Shown here piece after piece: positions 10,862 to 22,649 of a stretch of DNA of 64,000 bases (position 1 is the first letter of the stretch; each line of letters starts with the position of its first letter). The stretch comes from Nymphaea colorata (lineage: Eukaryota > Streptophyta > Magnoliopsida > Nymphaeales > Nymphaeaceae), in the NCBI RefSeq assembly GCF_008831285.2, contig NC_045142.1, forward strand, positions 3,229,001 through 3,293,000, written 5' to 3'. A program made the translations under genes and the position numbers. The notes below the pieces were generated by a model that was given only the letters and a program-made list of their open reading frames with translations, did not search any database and was not told the origin of the DNA.

Positions 10862-13800
10862 TTAAATGCGTCGTTGTTGTTTTTTGCTGTCAACCTGGGG
10901 CTAGGTGGATAAAGAAGCACACTCTGGTGGCTTTTAAACTCTTAACCACTTCAACTTGAAGAATTGAAGTCATATGTGTGTGGAGTCCCTGGTATATGTG
11001 TCCGTGAAATGCTTTAATCTTTAATCATAGTTCTTTATCCAGGTGAACCAAGCTCTTCTTGGCACTGATGGCTGCATATGCACCAGTCCTTCTGATAAGT
11101 GGAGTATTTTTTACTTCCATGTTTGGTTGCAACCTAATGCAAAATTACTTATTGAAAGCAAACATGATGAGTCTGTTGAACCTAGCATGACTTTGAACTC
11201 TAGAAAACAGAAACCAAGTTTTCAATGCGTGTACACATCAAAAGAGAACGGATTTTTTAATTGTAGGTTCTTTGACCATTTGGACAAGAACATCGCATCT
11301 TATTCATATAGTTGATTTTGTAAACGAACGTAGAAAATGCGAATGCTACGCACGATTAATTAGATATAAGGACGGAGCCAGAAAACTTTTTCATAGCTAA
11401 CAAATTTTTAGTTGGCCTTGAGTTAATAACTGAGTCTCGTAAAACTGCCTCATAATCCAACATAGAAATTCAAAGTTTCAAATTAAACTCCATGGGCACG
11501 GAGCCCCACCTATCTCTGCCCCTAGTTAGGTCAGTATGAAAATTTCATACTACTCTAACTAGTCAATTTTTTCCGGGTTATTTTCACAAACCCAATAAAT
11601 GGACGTCTCCAAGACCCAAAAAGTTTCTAACGGTTGATGCTTAAACCCATATAAAATCTCATGTACATACATTGGAAAAATCAGGCATTTTGTTCTTAAC
11701 TTTCCATGTTGGTTTTCGGAAAGTAAAAAGAAATTGGCTATGAACCTCTTTTCTCTCTCTTCCACTTTATCTTTCTTTAGATATGAAAACTGAAATATCT
11801 ACGCTAGAATGATGCATACCCTACATGCTCCACTATAACCGGGGGAAGAGAGAGAAAACAGTCCCATATATCAAGCTATGCCAATAAAATAATAGACAGA
11901 ACATGAGTGTTCTTTTCTCTTTCTTTTGCTGTATAAACGCCATGCTCAGCGTCATCGTACTTGTACATGGAAGGCAGCCAATAGCATTCTAGCAGGCACT
12001 CTCAACGTTTGTCCGGTGGCTCCTTCGCTCCTGTAACTTTGAAGCGGTACAAGAAAAAGTAATGGCGGAACAGTTCCCGAAGACATGAATGCTGTCAGAA
12101 CAACAGACACAATACAATACTTATTTTCGTGAATCAATTCCCCTGCCATGCACGGTTGTGGCAATTTGGGGGGTGAAAAATTAACAACAGAAGGCATGAA
12201 ATCATATCACTCATCACAAACGCTAACATAGATTGCACATGGGCACCAATTTCCCCGAACGGAGTTTCTTTTTTCTTCTGTCTGCAATTTTTCATTTCCG
12301 GAGGCAGTAGATTCCAGACAGAGATGCACAAGACAAGGCAGCAGAAGGCAGACAGCCCGAGGATGTTGTTATTCCAATGAAAGGCATGCTGCTCTGAGAA
12401 CACTGTTCACCTTCAATGACAATCGTCCTGCTGCCACCACCTCCTTGCAGCGGGCATAAGCGGCCAAGAACTACTGAGAAAAGATAAAGATTCCATAGCA
12501 TGTCTGATGTCTCCCCTCCACAAAAATCTCTGCCACTGCTGCTGGAGGATCGAGTGTTCAAAATGTTTGATTAAACAGAGACAACCTGTCAAAGAACACA
12601 GAGGAGGAAGAATGAGCAGGTCGGTCAGATCTAGCATCTATGGCGGTAGATAAATAGTGGGATTTGGCAGATGTACACTGGTGTCGTTGTTTATTCCTGA
12701 GAAAGAGCCAAGTTTCCTTCCTGCAAAATGTTCATGGAGTGCGGCCTTTCCATCTATTAAAAGAACCATGGGAAAGTCGTGGAGCCACAGCCCTGGGCTG
12801 CCCTCATATGAAAACATCCCAAGGCTGTGCAGAACAGTTTAAGACATGTAATCAACAATCATCCTTCTGAGAATATTTTCCGCATTGATATGCCTTCCAG
12901 TAATCCATTTGCAGAATAAGGTCGGTTCCCATTGGTGAAATGATTTTGTCTCGATAGCAGGTCACTAAATTAGGAAGGTTGGTGCCAAGTAAATATGATC
13001 AGATTGCAAATTCTGCACTTAGAATTGTAGCACGGGCAATGCTAAAAGTCAGTTATAATGGAAGTTTTCACCTCTAAAGAGAACAGCTATGCAGTGCAGT
13101 TAGAATTACACGCTCTCCCTCACAACTTCAATGAACTTGAATGATTTAATTGCATAAGATCAAATGGGTAGTTAATAAACAGCTGCCAATTTAGTGATGC
13201 GATTACAGACCAGCCGTTTTATAGTCGAAATGCTTCCGTGGCCATATTGGAATCCTTATCATTTTCACCAAAACATAACAGTATCGCACAACAGGGAAGG
13301 TATGACCATATCCAATGTCAATGTCACGATAGCATTAGCCCCTCACCCACATTACCATGACCAAGATTAGATTGGCAATGTGCCCCCACTAAGGATTCAA
13401 CGAGGCAAGAAAATCCAAGTATCTTTAGACTGATTGCCGTTGATTTGAAAGGAAAAATGTCATTAGGTGTCAATGATATCGTTGAAAGGTCAACTGTATG
13501 TTGAATGTAGCCAAAGAAAAAAAGAATAGAAGAAAACACCTATCTGCACAAATAGATCAGGGAAAATGAGCCCCCACAACAACGAACCAATGATGGGAAT
13601 CCAAACACTAGGAAAATAAGGTAAATCACAAGCAGAAAAACCGTCGTCATTGATTTCAAAAGCCAGGGTACACACCACAAATCTAGCAAGTGGGGACTCC
13701 ACAGGACTTGGGATCTTTCCATGCATAGAATCCTGAGAACTCGACATTATTTGAGTGCGAACTCGAAGAATAGCTAATTCATGAAAAAATGCACCTCAGA

Positions 13801-16350
13801 ATGAACAAACAATAAACAGCGCTCAAATGTATATAAGGACCAATTGGAGCAGGAGTATGAAACCACCAAAAGTCATTAACTTTATGAAGTGTAAGTCCAA
13901 AGCTACAGAAATAGAAACTTCATAAACAATAATAGATTCTCAAATTCGTGATAAAGTCTCAGTTCAACAAGTGGCATTTACAACATCCAAGTGTTAGACC
14001 AACCGAATGTTCAAATACTAAAATTAGAGGCAGGTCTACTGAAGTTGGGCTTCTGAAGTTCTGCCAACACATCATTCAAAATAGCTCTGCTACATCAGTC
14101 ACGATATTATCCTCCAAGTTTCAGTGGCTTCAAAACCTTGATAGACGGCCACCAGATTAACATGATTCATTTGAAACAGGTTGCAACAAAATGTCGATAA
14201 AAATACTGAATTACTGGGTTTTATGTCCCACCTGGTGTCTGATATCTTCAGTTCGAGAAAGCAAAACAAGAAAGAAACTATTTTGGTTCATTGAATACAT
14301 ATCAGCAATGTGATGCAGCTCCATTACCGGGAGGAGGAACTTGGTCATAAAACGTGTCCCTGGACCCTGACCATTGACATGGTTTATTAAAAGTATTAGT
14401 TATTTTTCGGAAGTACTAAATATTAAATAAATATGCAACAGACAGATTAAGAACCGAGAAAAGTTTCAAGTTCAGGCATACAATATACTAATGGTAGTTT
14501 AACAGAAGAACTAGAACATCAACTTAATTAGACTATACATTTCTGTTATCTATATTAGAAATAGAGATTTCAGTCAAAGAACCCGACAAGTCCATTGTAG
14601 ATCCTCATAGCATCCCCAATAATTCCTCATTTTTCTGCATATACATCATGTATGTATAACTCAAGACCCTGAAAGTGCCACCATTATACGAGTGCAAGCG
14701 TAATTGGGTCAAAAAGAAAAGGAATGAGAAATCATGTAGAAACACGAAATAACATAAAGTGCATCACCTGCTCAAACCTGAATTCGACCATATGCTAGTC
14801 ATTTTTGTCGGGGCATGGCACACTGGCACAGGCCAATCTGAAATATGATAATCCAAGTTGTTTCCACTACTTACCAGCAATGACCATCATGTTCTTGTAC
14901 GAATCATGCTGCATAGTATCTGTTAGACAGAAATCCTTATAAAACAGTTGTCACTTGCAAAACACTATTATAGGTGGCATTTAAATGTGAAAAATCACAA
15001 GATCTAGAAAGTACAACAACCAGAAAGCTTCAATGGGTATTAACGTCATCAAATGTAAGAAAAGGAGAACATTCACCATAATGAACTATGAGAAAAAAAA
15101 AAAAAAAAAAAAAACTTTGGGACGGGGTTGCTTTCACAGCTGACAAAGCAGAGTGATCAAGTTGGTAGCGTACAGAAAAAAGGCTAACAATATTTTGACA
15201 ATTGTTTTATGATAAAATTTCAAAAGAATGGGCATATGCTGACACGTCTTTAAGCACTTCCAAGTGCAAGGAGTATGGGAAGTTCCTTTTCGAACGGATG
15301 GAAATAACCATTTTCGCTGCTTAAACAGTTCAAAAGCACTTTGTTGAATAAAAAAAACAAAAAGCTGAAAAAAGAAGCGGACGCATAATTGGACCAGACA
15401 AACATCTTGTCTGAACCGAATGGAATACTTCTGTTTACATTCTCCAACCAAGTATTACATTTGCATTAATCTCATATGCGGCTCCACAGATTCTAACGCA
15501 ATTGATATCTGATTGGACTTTAGTCTTCATGTTCATACCTAAGGCTTCGTCTTTTGCAAATTTGGCCCACCTGATCTTACTTGAGACCGACAGGCATATG
15601 TATAATAGTCTCTGCTGGAAACTTGGACACCAAATAGGAAATTAAATAGGCCAAAGAGAAGGCAAGAGACAAGCATTTTATGGCATCTGCAAGACATGAC
15701 AGCATAAATATAAGCGATGATCATATCATTTACAATAGATAGGGAGCATTGATACCAGACCGACCTTTCTCATTTCTTCGCTCCTTTTATCGGTAAGTAG
15801 ATATTGCCTGATCGACATGTTAACACAACAGCAATCAATGACAAAGGGACAAAAAACAAGCACGACGAAAATAGAATTACAGAACCTTCAAACAGGTATA
15901 GGCCAAACCGCAAGCTATTTACTTCGATGCTCCAAATATTGATTTTCACAACGAGGTAAACGAAGACTAAAAGCAAAAAGAACCCTCCGTAGCTAAATTT
16001 GCATCACCATGAACCACATTGTCAGCATTAGATTTTTAAAGGAAGTAAGCCAACTAAACTACTCAAAAAGGCAAAAGTTTAGCCAAGGATAATCTTATTT
16101 ACCATGATATTAACATGGAATATTACTAGAACATATAGACATCCTTCCAAAACAAGAAGCTGCCTGTCACATTGAGCATTTAATCCCCCTATTCCTCTAA
16201 TAAGAAAAGACCAAGAAATTTATCCAATGACAGATGACATAGCTACACCGGCTAACACTAAAATCATGATCCGAATGGAGAAACCTGATCTTTTCCATGT
16301 CCCCATTTCACCATTCACCAGCTGATCTTCCAGTTTCCCCACCTAAGAAT
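10862..16350. other. Gap between convergent genes, no gene recognised
   Basis: Dispersed-repeat words ('ggacggagccag', 'cacggagcccc') occur near 11370-11525, and a poly-A run lies at about 15091-15114. The stretch at 12250-12640 is richer in G and C than its surroundings and has overlapping open frames on the minus strand. A minus-strand ATG frame at 13490-13747 (85 codons) looks hydrophobic in its second half. Neither matches a family I know. The rest reads like unique intergenic or intronic DNA. Confidence 0.45.
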
Positions 16351-18111
16351 TCAATAAAGCCGCAGGACACTCCTTGCAAATGAATGTGCGTTCTTCACTC
16401 TCCCGTTCCCCATGCTTCCACCTTTCCTGCTGCTCCTCAATGGTGTCAAGTAGAACCTGAGAAGCCCATTGTCGATATGGCTCGGCGAGTAGCGGGAGCT
16501 TCGGTTTCTATCCAGGACAGCTTCATCTCTTTTCTTTTTCTTCTTTTTCTTGTTCGAGCTGGCCTTTGAGAACCCAGAACTCCCATTCACGTCCATAACG
16601 TGATTCCGGTAGTCCCCAAATGAACCCCGGCTACGGGAGCTCCTAGAACTCACGCTGCTGTTACACCGGAAGTCCCTGTGGTTAAGTCCGGAGAAATGGC
16701 CGCCGTTAACCTCTCGGCGTAGCTCCTGCCAAGACTCTGAGAACGAGCGCTCAATGCCGTTGCTTCTGCAGTCCCGGTCGTCTTCCTTTGCTTTTCGGTG
16801 GATGAATCCCCAAATGCTCCACCTCCGAGATTTTCTCAATCGCTTGGAGTCGTCGCCAATGTCTCCAAAGCTCCCGGAGAAATCGTCCCTCAGAGAGTAA
16901 TCACAGAAGTTGGCGCTACCTTGAAAATCATCAGAAATGGCTAACGCGGCCCTAGGAGGCGCATTGCAGCTCACAGTCGGCAGTTCCTCCCCAGCCATTT
17001 TCTGGTTTTTGGAGAAGCTCTTCCGGCGGCGCTGCGAGGAAGACGAGTCTGAGTAATAGTCCCTGGTTTGTGTAGCCCCGCCGGGAGTAACCGCGTCCTC
17101 CTGGACGGGGATAAGGTTGTCGGCTCGGCCAAATGTATCGTCACCGCCGGAGACGATAGGCCGTGAGAAGACCCTGCCAATCAGGTATCCGTCCCAGGAA
17201 GCTCTGGGCTCGTCCAATGAGAACCGCGGTAAGTCCCACGAGTTCCGGCCGGCGTCGATCGAGAACCTCGGCTCCGTGTCGCATGACCGCCTCGCCGTCT
17301 CGGTGATCTCCGAGGAGGCCACCGCCGCAGCCGCAGGCTTCTTGCTCCTGTGCTTCCTCCGCCACTTCTGGATCCTCTTTGTGAAGACGGAAGCGAGCCA
17401 GAAGCCGCCGGGGGCATCCTTCCCCCTCTCCGTAGGTTGTTTCTTCGTGGCGGCCGCAACCCTGGAGTCGAGATCTATGTGCGCCTTCATGGTCCTCATC
17501 TCGCAGGACTCGTCCACCCGATCCGCCCCTTCCGAAACCATGACCTCCTCCTCCGGAGCCCTCGCCTCCCTCTCCGGCACCCTCGCCTTCTCCCTCTCCT
17601 CCTCCGCCTCCTCCTCTTCCTCCTCCTCCCGGTTCTCGAACACCGTACGGACGAACCCCGCGGCCCCGCCACCAGCATTGGACCTCCTCTCCGGCTCGAT
17701 CTCGCCACAGGCCTCCCTCGCGACCACCGCATTCTCGTCGTCGAGGTGGAACAGCGACCAGAGCGTGTTCCGAACCCTAACGTCGCACGACTTCCTCTGC
17801 GGCTCCACGTGCCCCGACGTCGAGCACTCCGACCTCCCCCTCACGGAGAATGACCTGGTCCTCCGGAGCTCCGGCGCGATCCCGGCTACCGCCGCGCGTC
17901 CCCCACGGAATATCCCAGCCCTGAGGCTGGCCGCAACGGACGACGCCGGGCCCCCGGACCCGGAGGGCTTCGTCCGGCGGGTCTCCGGGTCGAAGACGGC
18001 AAGCCGCTCCCGGAGGCATGAGGCGCAGACGCCGGTGACGCTCTCGTCGGGGTGAGTCGGGCAGCCGGAGTGTCGGGGTTGCTCGGGGAGCCGAAAATTG
18101 TCCACGTTCAT
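16351..18111 (-). CDS. OCTOPUS-like protein (UPF0503/DUF740 family)
   Basis: Plant-specific membrane-associated polarity protein related to OCTOPUS, a polarly localised regulator of phloem differentiation in Arabidopsis. One intronless frame of 586 codons has its ATG at 18111-18109. Visible features are an N-terminal Cys/His cluster of the form C-x2-H-x8-C-x2-C (residues about 17-32, CPTHPDES...CASC), followed by LRERLA. A Glu-rich acidic run lies near 160-190, and a basic segment (RIQKWRRKHRSKK) near 247-259. RRWSIWGFIHRK lies near 430-441, a lysine run near 522, and the family's C-terminal block, containing RYSPSHIDNGLLRFYLTPLR, near 541-560. The length is in the family range. No membrane helix is visible, so attachment would be peripheral or by lipid. 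The family call is firm; the exact paralogue and its function are inferred. Confidence 0.93.
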   Translation of the reverse strand: MNVDNFRLPEQPRHSGCPTHPDESVTGVCASCLRERLAVFDPETRRTKPSGSGGPASSVAASLRAGIFRGGRAAVAGIAPELRRTRSFSVRGRSECSTSGHVEPQRKSCDVRVRNTLWSLFHLDDENAVVAREACGEIEPERRSNAGGGAAGFVRTVFENREEEEEEEAEEEREKARVPEREARAPEEEVMVSEGADRVDESCEMRTMKAHIDLDSRVAAATKKQPTERGKDAPGGFWLASVFTKRIQKWRRKHRSKKPAAAAVASSEITETARRSCDTEPRFSIDAGRNSWDLPRFSLDEPRASWDGYLIGRVFSRPIVSGGDDTFGRADNLIPVQEDAVTPGGATQTRDYYSDSSSSQRRRKSFSKNQKMAGEELPTVSCNAPPRAALAISDDFQGSANFCDYSLRDDFSGSFGDIGDDSKRLRKSRRWSIWGFIHRKAKEDDRDCRSNGIERSFSESWQELRREVNGGHFSGLNHRDFRCNSSVSSRSSRSRGSFGDYRNHVMDVNGSSGFSKASSNKKKKKKKRDEAVLDRNRSSRYSPSHIDNGLLRFYLTPLRSSRKGGSMGNGRVKNAHSFARSVLRLY

Positions 18112-18168
18112 CTCAGCCGTCCGATCGCCCCTCCCCCCTCCCCCCGCTCAATCTCCACCGCTGATCGA

Positions 18169-18192
18169 TCGCTCGCTCGCTCGCTCGCTCGC
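18169..18192. repeat. (GCTC)n tetranucleotide microsatellite
   Basis: About six GCTC units, preceded by 'gatcgatc', 58 bases upstream of the OCTOPUS-like start codon. Length changes here would alter the leader of that gene. Confidence 0.85.
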
Positions 18193-18753
18193 TTCCAAAC
18201 CCCCCCTCTTCCCTCCCTTCGATCGCCTTCTCTCCTTCACTTCACTCTTCACTCTAGAGAGAGAGAGAGTCGTCTCGAGTGAGTGCATGCGTGGTTAGAG
18301 TTAAGACTTATGAGAGAGAAAATCATTTTTTAAAAAGATATAAAAATTCTCTCTCTCGCTTCGTTTTCAAAGATTCCTGCAAAGCGAAAAAGCAAAAGCA
18401 ATCACGCCTCAAACCCTTCCGCTTTTCTCTCTCTCCTCCTTTTTTTTCTTTTTTCGTGCTTTCTGCGAAATTTTATTTTTTAAAAAGGATGAAAAATTTC
18501 GGAAAAAAAAAAATAAAGAGCCGATAAAAAAAGTCACATCTTTCGTCGACCGGGAAGCCGTTAAAAAAAAAACGAGAGAAAAAGAAAATTTTCTTTTCCG
18601 CTCCAAAACGTTCGATAATTTCATTTCTCCGTCAACTTTTTTAATAATTTAATATTAAAACCCGTGTGGGCAGAGTGTCTTGTGTGCGTGTGAATGACGA
18701 CCGTACTGCAACCACTGAAAACGAGTGCCCCGCCGTGTGAACGCGAGAAGCCG

Positions 18754-18791
18754 TAGAGAGAGAGAGAGAGAGAGAAATCTAGAGAGAGAAA
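18754..18791. repeat. (GA)n tract, interrupted
   Basis: Eleven or so GA units, then 'aaatct' and a further short GA run. It lies about 650 bases upstream of the OCTOPUS-like gene. Confidence 0.85.
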
Positions 18792-18910
18792 AAAATGCAG
18801 AGAGAGGTTTGGGGATTCGTCCGGCCGGCACGGGGATCGGTTGACGTCCCTAAAAACGAAGAGGGAGCCCACCGTTTTTATCGGCGCGTTGTTTTCTTTT
18901 CCCTCCATTT

Positions 18911-19379
18911 TGACGTTAGATTTGAAATGAAATCTGCGTTATAGTAAAAACTAGCGATGATAACGTTATAATGGGGAAATACGTTTTTAACTGTATGACA
19001 GGCGTTGGTACGATGGGGCTCGCGGTTTCCGGCCAATGGAAATTGGAAAGGAACTCTTCCTGCTTTGTTTTTTAAAGGGGAAAGGGGAACAAAAGGTTCG
19101 AATCATCAGCAATCTTTACCAGTAATCTTGGAGTATGCAAAAGATTTGTGCGTTTTTTAAGACCGGTGCTAAATATGAATGACCGGATAATGTGAACTCA
19201 TTTAATTAATTTGATTTTTTAATCAGTTTGATTTACAAACTCCAAGTGTGACTCATTAATCTTTCTTTTTTAGAGAAAATACAGTTTTACATGCAGCACT
19301 TTATTAGCTATTATTCAATAATATGTTTTACTGAGTTCAATCTAAATAATTCTTATATTTATCTATTACACTACTATCT
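18911..19379. other. AT-rich intergenic DNA, nothing recognised
   Basis: No open frame with family character and no clear repeat structure before the TRIM-like array begins. Confidence 0.5.
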
Positions 19380-20000
19380 GTTAACACTTCAGAAATTTAA
19401 TCATGTATTGAACATTGTGAAGAATATTTAAAGACTTATAAAATGGGGTCATTAATGAGATGATTGTTTTGGTTCATAGCTTTTTTAGGGTTGGGATCAG
19501 TCGAACTAAGAGGCTCGAGCTCAGGAGTGGGTTGGGTTATTACAATGGTATCAAAACAGTTTCAACACTCGAAGCTAGGGACCCACAAACGCAGACACGT
19601 GTGTCTTAAAGGGGTGGATAGTAACACCTTAGAAATTTAGTCTCGTATTTGAACATTGTGAGGGATCTTTAATGACTTATAAAAGGAGTTTCTGATAAAT
19701 GATTGTTTTGGTTCCTAGCCTTTTAAAGGTTGGACCTGAAACTGTTAGGGGGTGGATTGGGATCCGCCAAACTAGAAGCCCGAGCTCAGGAGTAGGTCGA
19801 GTTGTTACAGTAGTATCAGTGCAGTTTCAACACTAGAACCTAGGGTCTCACACGTGTGGACGCGTGTGCTTTAAATGGGATGGATTATAACACTTCAGAA
19901 ATTTAGTCTCTTATTGAAAATTATGAAGAATCTTCAATCGCTTATAAAGGAGGGTCATTAATGAGATGATTGTCTTAGTTCCTAGCCTTTTTACGATTGA
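19380..20000 (+). mobile_element. TRIM-like miniature LTR element in tandem
   Basis: Three related blocks start with 'aacacttcagaaattta' or a close variant at about 19383, 19622 and 19889. The first two end in 'attaca' (19544) and 'gttaca' (19809). Directly after each end comes a primer-binding-like word, 'tggtatcaaaac' (19546) and 'tagtatcagtgc' (19811), resembling the initiator-Met tRNA complement of plant LTR elements. Then come about 75 bases of internal DNA, ending in a purine-rich 'aaaggggtggata' (19608-19620) or 'aaatgggatggat' before the next block. This is the order LTR-PBS-internal-PPT-LTR-PBS-internal-PPT-LTR (third LTR truncated), without any coding region, as in TRIM elements. 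LTR lengths are about 165 and 190 bases. Confidence 0.6.
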
Positions 20001-20154
20001 AGTCTACTACTACGGTTATTTTATTTAATGACACAAAGTATTCATTTGGCAACATCTGACATAGTTAAACTAAACTACTAGAGATATTTGAATTATATGT
20101 GTGTGTTGTGTAGATGGAGAGTTTTGGTTGAAAGGGAGATAGTGTTGCATACGC

Positions 20155-20505
20155 GCTGAATCAAACTCAAGTTGGACTTGATTGAGAAAACTTGAGCTAT
20201 ATAGAACATGCTTGTAATGGACTCCACAACACAACCTCGAGCTCAAGCTTGTTTAAGTTGTTTTTGTTAAGACGGTATATTTTTTTTTTCGTTATTCATT
20301 AACTCCTTTAGTTATTACTCTACTCGTCTAATTATTCTTTCACTATATGTCACACTATTCAATACAATTCGAGTCTAAGTCAAGTTTAAACAAGTTGAGT
20401 TTTTACAATTAATTTCGGCTCATCTAACATTTTGAACATAAATTTGAACTTGAGTTATAAACAAGTTGAGTTAGAGTCCAATTTTTGACAAGTTGAACTC
20501 AAAGT
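20155..20505. repeat. Dispersed repeat, 'gagctcaagctt' family, copy 1
   Basis: Made of repeated words such as 'aaacaagttgagtt', 'cctcgagctcaagctt' and 'gaacttgagttataaacaag'. The same vocabulary fills 57600-57905. The family is non-coding; its ends and class are undefined. Confidence 0.45.
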
Positions 20506-21399
<894 letters not shown>

Positions 21400-21440
21400 A
21401 CTAAGCTAGAAATTTTTGGTTATGGGATCTACTAGTACCT

Positions 21441-21698
21441 TGGGCTGTCTTGGGTTGACGTAAGCAGGTGCTCACGCCAACTTCACACTGACTCCGCTAC
21501 TGCTATAAGCAGTTGAGTTTTTTTCTCGTGCGTGTGGAATGCCCATAATTTTAATTTTATAAAAAGAAAAACGGAAGTTGAAGCCGGTACATGCACAAAC
21601 AAATTTGAAATTAAGCAGGCAAAAACGTGGAGCTATCTTGGGCTGGCGTGGGCAGGCACCCCCACGCCAGCCCCACGTTGACTCCGCTACTGATATAT
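21441..21698 (+). repeat. Direct repeat of a hairpin-forming module, two copies
   Basis: A module of about 68 bases occurs at 21441-21508 and 21630-21698, both ending in 'tgactccgctactg'. The second copy contains perfect 12-base inverted arms, 'ggctggcgtggg' (21641-21652) and 'cccacgccagcc' (21661-21672), around an 8-base loop. The first copy has the same but decayed arms. The 'actccgctactg' end links it to the dispersed 'gctccgcc' family. Confidence 0.65.
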
Positions 21699-22267
21699 AT
21701 ATCGGGTCAGATATATTTTGGATCTGGATCAACTTTTGTCCATGTTGAATCTTTAATTTGTATTTCTGACTAGGGAAGACGAGATCCTGGTGCTTGCAAA
21801 TTTAAGAAACCTAACTCTTGGGTCAGTTTTTATCTCTATCAAGTTGTTTGCTACTAAATTATTTTGGATTTGGAGCAGCCAAGTATCAAATCCATTAGCA
21901 GTCCCTCTTAACTAGTACAAACTCTGCGCTTATTGATGTGATATGTCAATTGAATGGACCACATTCTTAGAGTTTCCATTTTTTTTTTGTTGGAGTAAAT
22001 CCTAACACATAAAAAGCTCATTTTTTTTAAACCGAATCGGCCTTTGTCATCCGATACAGCTTCTTGCATCGGCTGATATATTAAATAAAAAACAAATTAA
22101 AGATTCATTCAAGATTTTAAGTTTATATTTTTCTAAAGCCGGTTCGGGCTTGAGAAAAAGTTAGCAACGAGAAAATAAAATAAAAACAAGATATATTTAT
22201 GGGGATTGACATCACGAGTGAGAGGCCCTTGGGGCGGTTCTCACGGGCCCCCAACGGTCACCTGCAG

Positions 22268-22268
<1 letters not shown>

Positions 22269-22301
<33 letters not shown>
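22269..22301. repeat. (GA)n microsatellite
   Basis: About 16 GA units next to a GC-rich patch (22225-22268). Confidence 0.95.
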
Positions 22302-22304
<3 letters not shown>

Positions 22305-22364
22305 TCTTAAAATTAATATAAATTTATTTTATAGCTTTTTTGGAAGATAAAACACAAGAAATAT

Positions 22365-22480
22365 ACCGATATGGTTGATGGGTATCAGCCGATACGGGAT
22401 TGTATGTGTCAATGAACAAACCGATACGAAACGTATCAGCCGATATGGGATTGTATGTGTCGTATTCCGATACTACCCAC
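22365..22480. repeat. Direct repeat with 'cgtatcagccgatac' words
   Basis: 'gtatcagccgatacgggatt' followed by 'gtatgtgtc' begins at about 22382 and again, with one change, at about 22434. 'ccgatac' words continue on both sides. It is a member of a dispersed repeat and not a gene. Confidence 0.7.
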
Positions 22481-22649
22481 ATTGTGTTTTCCTCTTTACA
22501 AAGGATAGAGAACCGGTTCGCTTTTCGGCATATCGAGTCAGCCGGAATAAGCAGAAGCCAAATGTGCACTAAATCGGAACACCTCGATTCCGAAGGGTCA
22601 CGTATGAGCATCCGTATCGTTTTACTGAAAGATTGAGTTAAGCTGCACA

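Larger units (their letters stand above)
18112..18910 (-). promoter_or_regulatory. Leader and promoter region of the OCTOPUS-like gene
   Basis: DNA upstream (minus sense) of the start codon is packed with pyrimidine/purine runs: C-rich at 18120-18150, a (GCTC)n tetranucleotide at about 18169-18192, GA at 18254-18270, and (GA)n at 18754-18791. Read in the gene's direction, the GA runs become CT-rich patches typical of plant leaders. No clear TATA box was found. Confidence 0.4.

Noticed and set aside
13490-13747. Possible first exon of a TSO1-like CXC protein ('SPVESPLARFV')
   Set aside because: The resemblance is a few residues, and no cysteine-rich CXC exon is found downstream on that strand.
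16079-16100. Word resembling miR169 ('agccaaggat')
   Set aside because: Similarity stops after ten bases and I see no complementary arm nearby to form a precursor hairpin.
17117-18055. 312-codon open frame on the plus strand
   Set aside because: It lies antisense inside the OCTOPUS-like gene; a GC-rich coding region produces long opposite-strand frames.
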